In this document: one piece after another, positions 1 to 6,202 of the stretch
How positions within the stretch are numbered: position 1 is the first letter of the stretch
Layout: the number at the start of each line of letters is the position of its first letter
Source: Acidaminococcaceae bacterium
Lineage (GTDB): Bacteria; Bacillota; Negativicutes; Acidaminococcales; Acidaminococcaceae
DNA length: 14,445 nt
Direction: 5' to 3'
NCBI GenBank assembly: GCA_022653215.1
Contig: JALCSJ010000038.1
Location: 1 to 14,445, forward strand
Translations under genes and position numbers: made by a program
Notes under the pieces: generated by a model
Seen by the model: the letters and a program-made list of their open reading frames with translations, nothing else
What the model was told of the DNA's origin: nothing
The model's database searches: none

Positions 1-321
1 ATGGGTGGGTTGCCCATTCCCAGAGAACCGGTAGAGTGGTTGAATGGCAAGGCAATCTATAAAAGCGGCGGAGATGTTACTGCTGAATTTGATAAGGGTG
101 CAGCTTTGGCCTGTGAGTTCGTAGTCAAAGAACAGCCGGAACAGGTAATTATGCAGCCTAGGAGTCCCAGCTGTGGGGTAAACTTTATTTACGATGGTAC
201 TTTCACGAAAAAATTAATTTCCGGACAGGGAGACTTTGCAGCTAAAGTTTTGGCCTTAGGGTACGAAGTGGCTGAGCGACAAATCAGCGATAAATTTATA
301 ATTCTGGAAAAGCTAAGGTGA
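1..321 (+). CDS. DUF523 family protein, 3' part (5' end outside window)
   Basis: This is the C-terminal part of a DUF523 family protein of unknown function. The fragment starts inside the family's GGLP.PR.P motif (residues 2-9 here), which normally follows an N-terminal cysteine-rich segment, so the ATG at position 1 is internal and the true start lies before the window. The motif RSPSCGV at residues 54-60, followed by IYDGTF at 63-68, is the second family hallmark; its cysteine is a likely metal or cluster ligand by analogy only. The stop TGA at 319-321 lies six bases before the ATG of the zinc-ribbon gene, and the sequence around the stop (AAGGTGA, 315-321) also serves as that gene's ribosome binding site. 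The two genes are therefore probably cotranscribed and translationally coupled. The family assignment is firm and the function is unknown. Confidence 0.88.
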   Translation: MGGLPIPREPVEWLNGKAIYKSGGDVTAEFDKGAALACEFVVKEQPEQVIMQPRSPSCGVNFIYDGTFTKKLISGQGDFAAKVLALGYEVAERQISDKFIILEKLR

Positions 322-327
322 CAAGCT

Positions 328-696
328 ATGTTTTTTATCTTTGGCATTAATCAAAAAGAGCAGCAGCTGGAATTCGACCAAGTTGTTATCTGCAATAATT
401 GCGGGAAATATGGTCATATTACTGTTTGGATGACTTATTCTTATTTTATGCTGTTTTTTATACCACTTTTCAAATGGGGCAGACGATATTTTGTAAAGAT
501 GAGTTGCTGCGGTGAAGTAGGAGAAATAAGCAAGGAATTGGGAGAAAAAATAGCGGAAGGCAGACTGCACACTTTGGCTCCGGAAGATTTGCCTTTTCCG
601 GACAATCAGTCAAAGTGGCATCGTTGTCCTAAATGCGGCTATGTTACTGGCGAAGATTTTGAATTTTGTCCCAAATGTGGAAATAAATTATCTTAA
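328..696 (+). CDS. small zinc-ribbon protein with a hydrophobic segment
   Basis: This 122-residue protein has three or four CxxC-type knuckles: C22-x2-C25, C60-C61, C100-x2-C103 and C114-x2-C117. The first half (MFFIFGI start, CNNCG, then a hydrophobic stretch at about residues 33-50 ending in FFIPLFKWGRRYF, then CC) matches the usual layout of the zinc_ribbon_15 family. The last 25 residues form a separate classical zinc ribbon, C-PKCG...C-PKCG. The hydrophobic stretch could be a single membrane segment or a buried strand. Proteins of this type have no established function; nucleic-acid or protein binding is a guess. The ATG at 328 has a good ribosome binding site overlapping the end of the upstream DUF523 gene. 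Its stop codon overlaps the 3' end of the convergent kinase gene by nine bases, with no room for a conventional terminator. Confidence 0.8.
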   Translation: MFFIFGINQKEQQLEFDQVVICNNCGKYGHITVWMTYSYFMLFFIPLFKWGRRYFVKMSCCGEVGEISKELGEKIAEGRLHTLAPEDLPFPDNQSKWHRCPKCGYVTGEDFEFCPKCGNKLS

Positions 697-1497
697 AGCA
701 CAGTGTTTGACAGCTCCGGCCCATTTATTAATTCTAAAAGAACCTTCCAGAACAGCATGCATATATTCTCTGGTTCTAACCATTGTTTCCTTGATACTTA
801 ATCCTTTTGCCAAATTAGCTGTGATGCATGCAGAGAAAGTACAGCCTGCACCATTGTTAAAGGCTCCTGTAATTTTGGGAGCTGTGCTTGTAATATAATC
901 TTTGCCATCATACAGCAGGTCAATAGCGTTGTCACCGGGCAGCCTATTACCTGCTTTTATTATAATATATTTGGCGCCCCTGTCATGGAGACGGGCAGCT
1001 GCTTCTTTCATCTCGTCAAGATTACCTACTGCTGTCATGCCGCTTAAGTAGGCTGCTTCCAACAAGTTGGGAGTTATAACATCGGCTCTTTGGACCAGTA
1101 ATTCTTTAATAGCTTTAGCAGCTGCCGGAACCATGATTGCATCAATGCCCTTGCATACCATAACTGGGTCAATGACCACATTTTTCAAGTGATAATGGTC
1201 GATTGTATCAGCAACCAGTTGTACCAATTCACCGCTTCCCAGCATGCCGGTTTTCATGGCATCAATACCAATTCCATCTAAGATAGTACGTAATTGCCCT
1301 TGAATAACAGGCAAATCAATGACGGAAATATCATGAGACCAATTATTAGCAGGATTTTGCGCTACGATGCACGTTAGTGCCACCATTCCGTAGACACCCA
1401 TTTCTTCCATTGTTTTTAAATCTGCTTCCATTCCTGCTCCGCCGCTGGTGTCGCTGCCGGCAATGGTCATTGCTTTATACATAGGTTTATTGTTCAT
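688..1497 (-). CDS. pdxK: ThiD-family kinase, best read as pyridoxine/pyridoxal kinase PdxK
   Basis: This 269-residue ribokinase-fold enzyme has TIAGSDTSGGAGMEADLKT (residues 11-29) at the substrate and N-terminal glycine region, DAMKTGML (79-86), VVIDPVMVCKG (107-117) and the anion hole NNGAGCTFSA (214-223). ThiD proteins phosphorylate HMP and HMP-P in thiamine synthesis. This sequence, however, follows Bacillus/Staphylococcus PdxK much more closely from memory: the NP.N.W.H segment at 48-55, DGIG.DAMKTGML, and a C-terminus ending in G..KH.ALR. C115 and C219 are 104 residues apart, as are the two cysteines of the hemithioacetal mechanism known for S. aureus PdxK (110 and 214). The residue two before the GAGC motif is Asn where B. 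subtilis PdxK has Thr-His, a small oddity. The ATG (complement of 1495-1497) has an AGAGG site seven bases upstream. No thiamine gene is nearby, which also favours B6 salvage. Annotation as thiD would be the usual alternative. Confidence 0.85.
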   Translation of the reverse strand: MNNKPMYKAMTIAGSDTSGGAGMEADLKTMEEMGVYGMVALTCIVAQNPANNWSHDISVIDLPVIQGQLRTILDGIGIDAMKTGMLGSGELVQLVADTIDHYHLKNVVIDPVMVCKGIDAIMVPAAAKAIKELLVQRADVITPNLLEAAYLSGMTAVGNLDEMKEAAARLHDRGAKYIIIKAGNRLPGDNAIDLLYDGKDYITSTAPKITGAFNNGAGCTFSACITANLAKGLSIKETMVRTREYMHAVLEGSFRINKWAGAVKHCALR

Positions 1498-1530
1498 TTG
1501 ATTACCTCTTTTCTCTAAAATATTATCCTC

Positions 1531-1560
1531 ATTATAGACGAAAACTTGTAAAGAAAAAAG
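1531..1560 (-). promoter_or_regulatory. probable promoter of the pdxK-like gene
   Basis: On the minus strand a perfect TATAAT lies at the complement of 1531-1536, about 35 bases before the start codon. The -35 region (complement of about 1554-1560) is only a T-rich tract, CTTTTT, so the call rests on the -10 box and its distance to the gene. The promoter is divergent from that of ald, and about 100 bases separate the two. Confidence 0.45.
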
Positions 1561-1638
1561 ACACTATTTAGAAAAAAAATAAGCAAAACTGGTATCTAAT
1601 ATATGGCTTTGCCAGGCTTTGTACACACCCTAATTTCC

Positions 1639-1668
1639 TTGACTAAGATAAAAAAAACATGGTAAAAT
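1639..1668 (+). promoter_or_regulatory. promoter of ald
   Basis: TTGACT at 1639-1644 and TAAAAT at 1663-1668 are separated by 18 bases, and a TG one base before the -10 box gives an extended -10. Transcription should start near 1675, at the left arm of the inverted repeat 1671-1704. A short direct repeat, GGCTTTG at 1605-1611 and 1615-1621, lies upstream; its meaning is unknown. Confidence 0.7.
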
Positions 1669-1670
1669 TT

Positions 1671-1704
1671 ATTAATCAATAGGCAAACTTGGCTGTTGAT
1701 TAAT
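1671..1704 (+). promoter_or_regulatory. inverted repeat in the ald leader (operator or mRNA hairpin)
   Basis: ATTAATCAA at 1671-1679 and TTGATTAAT at 1696-1704 are perfect inverted copies of nine bases with a 16-base spacer, which itself is partly palindromic (around GGCAAACTTGGC). The repeat sits at about -4 to +30 relative to the predicted transcription start and ends nine bases before the ribosome binding site. It could be an operator covering the start site or a hairpin in the mRNA leader. The sequence does not decide between them. Confidence 0.55.
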
Positions 1705-1725
1705 TTGAAAATGGAGGCGATGAAA

Positions 1726-2841
1726 ATGAAAGTAGGATGTGTCAAAGAAATCAAAAACAATGAGTTTCGCGTAGGTTTGACACCGGATAATGTAAAGGCA
1801 TATACAGAAGCCGAACATCAAGTCTTAATAGAACGCGGTGCAGGACTTGGTTCCGGTTTTACTGATGAAGAGTACAAGAAAGCCGGAGCAGAAATTGTAG
1901 CCAGCGCTAAAAGCGTGTGGGACAAATCTGAAATGATGGTTAAAGTCAAGGAACCACTAGCTGATGAATACAAGTTTTTCCATAAAGACTTAATCTTGTT
2001 TACCTATTTGCATTTAGCTGCCGACAAGGCGCTGACTAAAGCTCTTTTAGAAACGGGAGTTAAAGCCGTCGCCTATGAAACACTTATTGAAAAAGATGGG
2101 ACCATTCCTCTTTTGGTTCCCATGAGTCAGATTGCCGGTCGCTTGTCCATTCAAGAAGGTGCCAAGTATTTAGAAAAACCTTTTGGGGGTCCGGGTGTAC
2201 TTCTAGCCGGTGTTCCCGGCACGCCTAAAGCTAATGTAGTAATTATCGGCGCAGGAACGGTAGGATTTAATGCCTGCAAGATAGCGGTAGGCATTGGTGC
2301 TAATGTTACCATTATGGATATTAATTTGGAACGGTTGGCGCAACTGGATGATATTTTCGGTGCCAGAATACAAACTCTTTACAGTACGCCTGCTAATATA
2401 GAAAAGGCTTTGACTACAGCAGATTTAGTTATTGGTTCAGTTTTGATTCCCGGTAAGAGTGCACCAAAACTGATTAAAAAGTCTTATTTAAAGAAAATGA
2501 AACCTAACAGTTTAATTGTGGATGTGGCAGTAGACCAAGGTGGGTGCTGTGAAACCACAAAGGTTACTTATCATGATAATCCTACCTTTGTGGTAGATGG
2601 TATTACCCATTATTGTGTAGGCAACATGCCGGGAGCAGTACCCAGAACCTCAACCATTGCTTTGACTAATGCTACGCAAAAATACGGTTTGGCCATTGCC
2701 GAACATGGTTTGGAAAAGGCCTGCGCTATGCACCAAGCTATTTATTCCGGCATTAACACTTACGAGGGATGCTTGACTTGTAAGAATGTAGCACTAAGCA
2801 CTAAGATGAAATACACAGATATCAGAGAAATGATTAAATAG
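1726..2841 (+). CDS. ald: alanine dehydrogenase
   Basis: This enzyme carries out NAD-dependent reversible oxidative deamination of L-alanine to pyruvate and ammonia in the cytoplasm. The 371-residue length is normal for the family. Substrate and catalytic residues known from the M. tuberculosis and Bacillus enzymes fall at identical numbers: R15, K75, H96 (in TYLHLA) and D270 (in VDVAVDQGG). The Rossmann motif IGAGTVG is at 174-180, with the acidic residue that binds the adenine ribose at D198. NMPGAVPRTSTIALTN near residues 310-325 is a family signature. The start at 1726 was chosen because GGAGG at 1713-1717 is eight bases upstream and the protein then begins MKVGCVKEIKNNE as in homologues. 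An in-frame ATG at 1720 is too close to the ribosome binding site, and a TTG at 1696 lies within the inverted repeat. The gene appears to be monocistronic. Confidence 0.96.
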   Translation: MKVGCVKEIKNNEFRVGLTPDNVKAYTEAEHQVLIERGAGLGSGFTDEEYKKAGAEIVASAKSVWDKSEMMVKVKEPLADEYKFFHKDLILFTYLHLAADKALTKALLETGVKAVAYETLIEKDGTIPLLVPMSQIAGRLSIQEGAKYLEKPFGGPGVLLAGVPGTPKANVVIIGAGTVGFNACKIAVGIGANVTIMDINLERLAQLDDIFGARIQTLYSTPANIEKALTTADLVIGSVLIPGKSAPKLIKKSYLKKMKPNSLIVDVAVDQGGCCETTKVTYHDNPTFVVDGITHYCVGNMPGAVPRTSTIALTNATQKYGLAIAEHGLEKACAMHQAIYSGINTYEGCLTCKNVALSTKMKYTDIREMIK

Positions 2842-2862
2842 TTAAACTCAGTATGTGTCTAA

Positions 2863-3120
2863 GATACAAGTTAAGAGACATAAATAAAATATAGTTGAAG
2901 ATATAGTCAACGGCAGACACTAAAAAGCCGGTTGCGCTTCCTACGGCTTTGGCCGATCTGGTCGCGTCTGCCCTTTCCTTTTTAGTGCTCTGCCGTTGTT
3001 TAAAATTCATAAAAGAGCTGTTGGATAATATTGGCAGGAGCATAGAGCAAATTCACAACCTGGGTCAAAGCGACTGACAAATTATCCGACAACTCTTGAT
3101 ATGTGTCTTTTAATTTATAC
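2863..3120. repeat. compound inverted-repeat element (possible MITE or structured RNA)
   Basis: This gene-free stretch holds two strong hairpins in tandem. Hairpin 1 pairs 2908-2927 (CAACGGCAGACACTAAAAAG) with 2978-2998; all 20 bases match and one base is bulged in the right arm. Hairpin 2 pairs 3013-3029 with 3081-3097 (17 positions, two mismatches). A weaker outer repeat encloses both: 2865-2880 against 3104-3119 (13 of 16, differences all transitions). TATGTGTCT occurs as a direct repeat at 2852-2860 and 3100-3108. The interior of hairpin 1 is more GC-rich than the surroundings. None of the stems is followed by a U-run, so a simple terminator is unlikely, although the element lies just after ald. 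A minus-strand reading frame runs through it (2834-3043) but looks incidental. The layout fits a small non-autonomous mobile element or dispersed intergenic repeat; a structured RNA is the alternative. Confidence 0.6.
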
Positions 3121-3155
3121 ATTTATCTTGCTACATACTGCTTTTTAAAATGTTC

Positions 3156-3184
3156 TGTTACTTTTGGCACAGTTATTGTATAAT
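3156..3184 (+). promoter_or_regulatory. probable promoter of the trmK-nif3-yhaM group
   Basis: A perfect TATAAT at 3179-3184 lies 21 bases before the trmK start codon; the best -35 at 17-base spacing is TGTTAC at 3156-3161 (matching TTGACA at three of six positions). The predicted transcript would begin near 3191, only a few bases before the ribosome binding site GGAGGTG at 3195-3201. The leader would therefore be very short. Confidence 0.5.
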
Positions 3185-3205
3185 AAAGAATATTGGAGGT
3201 GTGGC

Positions 3206-3910
3206 ATGAATTTTGGAAATAGGTTAAAAGCCATAGGCGAAATGGTGCCAAAATGCAGGAATTTAGTAGACGTAGGCACAGATCATGCTTATTTGCCGGT
3301 GCTTTTGGCACTAAATAAAAAAATTCAACATGCCATTGCCACGGACATAGTGCCGGGACCTTGTCATGCCGCTCGTAAAACTATTGATGAATATCAACTC
3401 AATGCTATAATTGAAGTTCGCCAGGCTGACGGATTGACCGGAGTTAAGCCGTCTGAGGCAGAAACTGTGGTTATAGCCGGTATGGGGGCGGGAACTATGC
3501 TCCGTATTTTAGATGCTTCTCCTCATGTTACTGCTAAAATTAAAAAAATGATTTTACAACCTATGAATGACAGTCAGGAAATTCGCCATTGGGCTGAAGA
3601 TAATAACTGGAACATTGAAGCAGAGAATTTAGTTGAAGAAGGAGACAAGATTTACGAAATCCTTCGTTTGAGTCCTGGCCTAAGTACATATAAAAACTCC
3701 AATACCTGCTATCAAGTAGGTGCTGATCTGATTCAGCAGCATCATCCTTTGCTAATAAAGTTCGTGACTGAACTTTTGCATAAATACAGTGGGTTGCTCT
3801 TGGCTATGAATGCTAGTCCTATAGCCAGAGGCAGTGATAAGTATAAAGAGTTTCAAAGAATTAAAAAACAATTGGAGGAGATTATTAATGAAGAAAACAA
3901 CGGTAACTGA
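3206..3910 (+). CDS. trmK: tRNA (adenine22-N1)-methyltransferase TrmK
   Basis: This is a SAM-dependent methyltransferase that makes m1A at position 22 of bacterial tRNAs. At 234 residues it is close to the B. subtilis protein (formerly YqfN). The SAM-binding motif VDVGTDHAYLP is at residues 21-31, IAGMGAGTM at 90-98 is the second conserved loop, and LQPMNDSQEIRHWA at 117-130 is family-typical. The last ~50 residues are a helical, charged region that corresponds to the coiled-coil tail of TrmK. The ATG at 3206 is preceded by GGAGGTG (3195-3201). It shares 23 bases with the next gene, so translation of the two is likely coupled. The trmK-nif3 order is conserved in Firmicutes (yqfN-yqfO in B. 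subtilis), although no shared function is established. Confidence 0.94.
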   Translation: MNFGNRLKAIGEMVPKCRNLVDVGTDHAYLPVLLALNKKIQHAIATDIVPGPCHAARKTIDEYQLNAIIEVRQADGLTGVKPSEAETVVIAGMGAGTMLRILDASPHVTAKIKKMILQPMNDSQEIRHWAEDNNWNIEAENLVEEGDKIYEILRLSPGLSTYKNSNTCYQVGADLIQQHHPLLIKFVTELLHKYSGLLLAMNASPIARGSDKYKEFQRIKKQLEEIINEENNGN

Positions 3911-4685
3911 TATCTGTTTGGCTATGAACGAAATTGCTCCGGTACAGTATGCTGAAAGCTGGGACAATCCCGGACTTTTGCTGGGAGACACACAAGCTCA
4001 GGTAAAAAAAATAATGATTGCCTTGGACTTGATGCCAGAAGTGGCTAAACAGGCTATTGACCAAAAGGTGGATATGATTATTACCCATCATCCTTATTAT
4101 TTCAATCTGCCTAAGACATTGGTAATTACCGATATTAAAATGTACTTCATGTATGAGCTAATAAAAAATAATATTGCAGTTTATGCTGCCCATACTAATC
4201 TAGATGCTGCTCAAGGCGGCGTCAATGATGTTTTGGCTGCAAAATTAGGTCTGGACAAAGTGGAAACTGTAGCTCGTCCGGAATGTCCGGAGCAGGGACT
4301 GGCTCGCATCGGTTTTTTAACTAAACCTCTAGCTCTTAAAACCTTTGCCGGTAAAGTAAAAAAAGCTCTGGAAGCTGATGGAGTCGCTTATACAGATGGT
4401 GGTCAGGATTGCTACAAGGTAGCTGTAGTAGGAGGCAGCGGTGCTGACTTTATGGAAGCTGTATTGGAAGCAGGAGCAGATACTCTTGTAACCGGTGACG
4501 TGAAATATCACGTGGCACAAAAAGCTTTAAATCTTGGGTTGAACTTAATTGATGGAGGCCATCAATTTACCGAACGGCCGGTTTTGGACCAATTGGAAGA
4601 CGTTATCAAGGGCTGGGCCAAGGACAGCAAGAGAGAAATTGAGATTGTCCGTGCCGAAGAAGAAGTAATTCTGCAACATATATAA
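3888..4685 (+). CDS. Nif3-like dinuclear metal center protein (DUF34 / YqfO family)
   Basis: This 265-residue protein belongs to the Nif3/DUF34 family, annotated variously as GTP cyclohydrolase I type 2 or as a metal-binding protein of unknown role. The family is a ring hexamer with a two-metal site in each subunit. The ligand motifs are all present: ITHHP with H67/H68, AHTNLD with H102 and D106, GDVKYH at 203-208 and DGGHQFTE with H225 and E229. B. subtilis YqfO (about 370 aa) carries an inserted PII/CutA-like domain between the halves; this copy has only a short middle region (about 130-175) and so is the compact form. The start at 3888 follows GGAGGAG at 3874-3880 with a seven-base gap and lies within the 3' end of trmK. 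Family confidence is high; the biochemical role remains open, and chaperone or metal-handling roles have been suggested. Confidence 0.92.
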   Translation: MKKTTVTDICLAMNEIAPVQYAESWDNPGLLLGDTQAQVKKIMIALDLMPEVAKQAIDQKVDMIITHHPYYFNLPKTLVITDIKMYFMYELIKNNIAVYAAHTNLDAAQGGVNDVLAAKLGLDKVETVARPECPEQGLARIGFLTKPLALKTFAGKVKKALEADGVAYTDGGQDCYKVAVVGGSGADFMEAVLEAGADTLVTGDVKYHVAQKALNLGLNLIDGGHQFTERPVLDQLEDVIKGWAKDSKREIEIVRAEEEVILQHI

Positions 4686-4702
4686 ACATTTAGGAGCAAA
4701 AT

Positions 4703-5626
4703 ATGATAAGTGATTTAAAATTAGGTGAAAAAATGGAGCAGCCTTGTTTGGTGCGCCTGCAAAAAATTGGGACATCTTCTAATGGAAAGGCATATGCTAA
4801 AGGCCTATTGGAAGATAACAGCGGTTGTATTCCTTTTATTTGTTTTGAAGCAGGACCTATTGGCCGGCTGCAAAAACTGGAAGAGCCTCGCCCTATGAAA
4901 GTAGGGGGAAGCGTAGACATTAATAAATATTCCACCAATATGACGCTTCAGATTATTATGCAAAAAGCCGAGGCTGTAGGCCCGGAAGATGATATTTCCA
5001 GCCTTTTGCCCAGCGGTGGTATTGATTTAGAGGCATACAAGAAAAAGTTGGACGAATTAATGGCCGGTATCAAAAACCCTGGCCTGAAAAAGTTAGTAGC
5101 TACAGTTTTATCCGGTGAAACTTATCAGCAGTTTCTTATCAATCCGGCAGGTATGCGTTTACATCATGCTTACGTAGGCGGACTTTTGCATCATACAGTT
5201 TGTGTTGCAGAACTAGCTTTGGCCATGGGTAAAACCGTGGGAGGAGTGGATGCGGACCTAGTTACAGCAGGAGCCCTTCTTCATGATGTGGGCAAACTGA
5301 AAGAAATTTCTCCCGAACTGGGATTTCCTTATACAACAGAAGGGCGTTTTCTGGGACATATTGCCATTGGTGCCATGAAAATTAAAGAAGTCGCAGGACA
5401 TATTGATGAGTTAAAACCGGAAACATTAGAACAATTGCTTCATATAATTTTGTCACATCACGGTGATATGGAAAAAGGTTCACCGGTGAACTGTAAAACC
5501 AAGGAAAGTTTCATTGTTCACTATGCAGATGAACTGGATGCTAATTTGAACCAATTCCATAAGTGGGAAAGCAAGAGTTCCTGGGAATATAACAAAATGC
5601 TTCAACGGTATTTATTTAAATCTTGA
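4703..5626 (+). CDS. yhaM: YhaM-like 3'-5' exoribonuclease (OB-fold plus HD domain)
   Basis: This 307-residue protein matches the layout and size of B. subtilis YhaM/Cbf1 (about 314 aa), an exonuclease that degrades RNA and single-stranded DNA from the 3' end. Residues about 10-95 form the OB-fold nucleic-acid-binding region (LVRLQKIGTSSNGKAYAKG and the ICFEAG strand). The HD phosphohydrolase domain follows, with conserved H163/H164, the HD pair in ALLHDVGK (H194, D195), H219, the SHHG motif (H252/H253) and the distal D276 in HYADELD. All expected metal ligands are therefore present. The ATG at 4703 has AGGAG at 4692-4696. The gene starts 17 bases after nif3 and probably shares its transcript. 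It stands directly before rnpB, so three consecutive genes around it act on RNA. Confidence 0.88.
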   Translation: MISDLKLGEKMEQPCLVRLQKIGTSSNGKAYAKGLLEDNSGCIPFICFEAGPIGRLQKLEEPRPMKVGGSVDINKYSTNMTLQIIMQKAEAVGPEDDISSLLPSGGIDLEAYKKKLDELMAGIKNPGLKKLVATVLSGETYQQFLINPAGMRLHHAYVGGLLHHTVCVAELALAMGKTVGGVDADLVTAGALLHDVGKLKEISPELGFPYTTEGRFLGHIAIGAMKIKEVAGHIDELKPETLEQLLHIILSHHGDMEKGSPVNCKTKESFIVHYADELDANLNQFHKWESKSSWEYNKMLQRYLFKS

Positions 5627-5665
5627 GGAATATATGGCTGAATTAAGTAAGGTCTTATTTAATTC

Positions 5666-5694
5666 TTGACGTGAAGCTTTAATTATGGTAAGTT
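5666..5694 (+). promoter_or_regulatory. promoter of rnpB
   Basis: TTGACG at 5666-5671 and TAAGTT at 5689-5694 are 17 bases apart, with a TG one base before the -10 box (extended -10). The predicted start, near 5701, coincides with the first base of the closing helix of the RNase P RNA, which supports both calls. Confidence 0.72.
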
Positions 5695-5700
5695 TTGACA

Positions 5701-6038
5701 TGTGAGTGTGAAAGATAATCGCGGCAGCCTTGTGCTGACGAGGAAAGTCCGAGCTCCAAAGGGCAGAATGCTGGATAACGTCCAGTGGAGGCAACTCCCA
5801 GGCTAGTGCCACAGAGATATACCGCCGGGTAACCGGTAAGGGTGAAAAGGTGCGGTAAGAGCGCACCAGCGGCCAAGTGATTGGTCGGCTAGGTAAACCC
5901 CATTCGGAGCAAGACCAAATAGGGAAGGGATGAAGCGGCCCGCTGATCCTTCCGGGTTGTGTCGCTTGAATCTGCAGGTAACTGCAGGGCTAGATAAATG
6001 ATTATCATTAACAGAACTCGGCTTAATGAACACTCACA
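5701..6038 (+). ncRNA. rnpB: RNase P RNA, bacterial class A
   Basis: This is the catalytic RNA of RNase P, which trims the 5' leaders of tRNA precursors. The ends are set by helix P1: TGTGAGTGT at 5701-5709 pairs perfectly with ACACTCACA at 6030-6038. The universally conserved blocks appear in order: GAGGAAAGTCCGAGCTC (5740-5756), ACAGAGATATACCGCC (5811-5826), the GGTAAGGGTGAAAAGGTGCGG block starting at 5836 with GGTAAGAGCGCACC following, the L15 loop GGTAAACCCC (5892-5901) that recognises the tRNA CCA end, GGAGCAAGACCAAATAGG (5906-5923), and ACAGAACTCGGCTTA (6011-6025), which closes P4. The P15/L15 layout with GGAGCAAG.CCAAATAGG is typical of class A, the E. coli-like type, rather than the Bacillus class B. 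Size is about 338 nt. Small reading frames on the minus strand through this region are incidental. Confidence 0.97.
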
Positions 6039-6052
6039 AACTTAAAAGGTTC

Positions 6053-6111
6053 AGCCAGCGAGGAATTTTTTGGGCGACTTTTATATGCCGCCCAAAAATT
6101 CTCGACTGGCT
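6053..6111 (+). terminator. long hairpin after rnpB (terminator or intergenic repeat)
   Basis: AGCCAG-CGAG-AATTTTT-GGGCG at 6053-6076 pairs with 6089-6111 over about 22 bases, with only single-base bulges and a 12-base AT-rich loop. Its position, 15 bases past the RNase P RNA end, suggests a role in ending or processing that transcript. No U-run follows the right arm, which is unusual for an intrinsic terminator. It may instead be a dispersed hairpin repeat. Confidence 0.5.
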
Positions 6112-6130
6112 TCACTTAAACTAAAGAAGC

Positions 6131-6180
6131 AGAGGTGGTGATATGTTTCCCGACGGGATAGGAGGGATTATCTCACCGCC
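6131..6180 (+). other. structured leader with an alternative start codon before the glycosyltransferase
   Basis: GGTGGTGA at 6134-6141 can pair with TCACCGCC at 6173-6180 (eight pairs, one G-U), enclosing a small TCCC-GAC-GGGA hairpin at 6148-6158. The left arm contains a good ribosome binding site (AGAGGTGGTG) for an in-frame ATG at 6143, so the stem would hide that start. I do not recognise a known riboswitch class here. Confidence 0.35.
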
Positions 6181-6202
6181 GAGGCGACATAAAGAGGCAA
6201 AT

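Noticed and set aside
641..898. 85-codon plus-strand frame over the zinc-ribbon end and pdxK
   Set aside because: It overlaps two well-supported genes in other frames and has no recognisable features.
2834..3043. Minus-strand reading frame of 69 codons inside the ald-trmK gap
   Set aside because: It runs through both arms of hairpin 1, has no convincing ribosome binding site, and overlaps the ald stop. It is better explained as a chance frame in a repeat element.
5612..6033. Several minus-strand reading frames over 5612-6033
   Set aside because: They are antisense to the RNase P RNA, whose conserved blocks and closing helix account for the sequence.
6131..6200. Possible known riboswitch in the glycosyltransferase leader
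   Set aside because: I compared it with the fluoride, c-di-GMP, Mn, Mg, lysine and SAM consensus blocks from memory, and none fits. Only a generic stem with an alternative start can be claimed.
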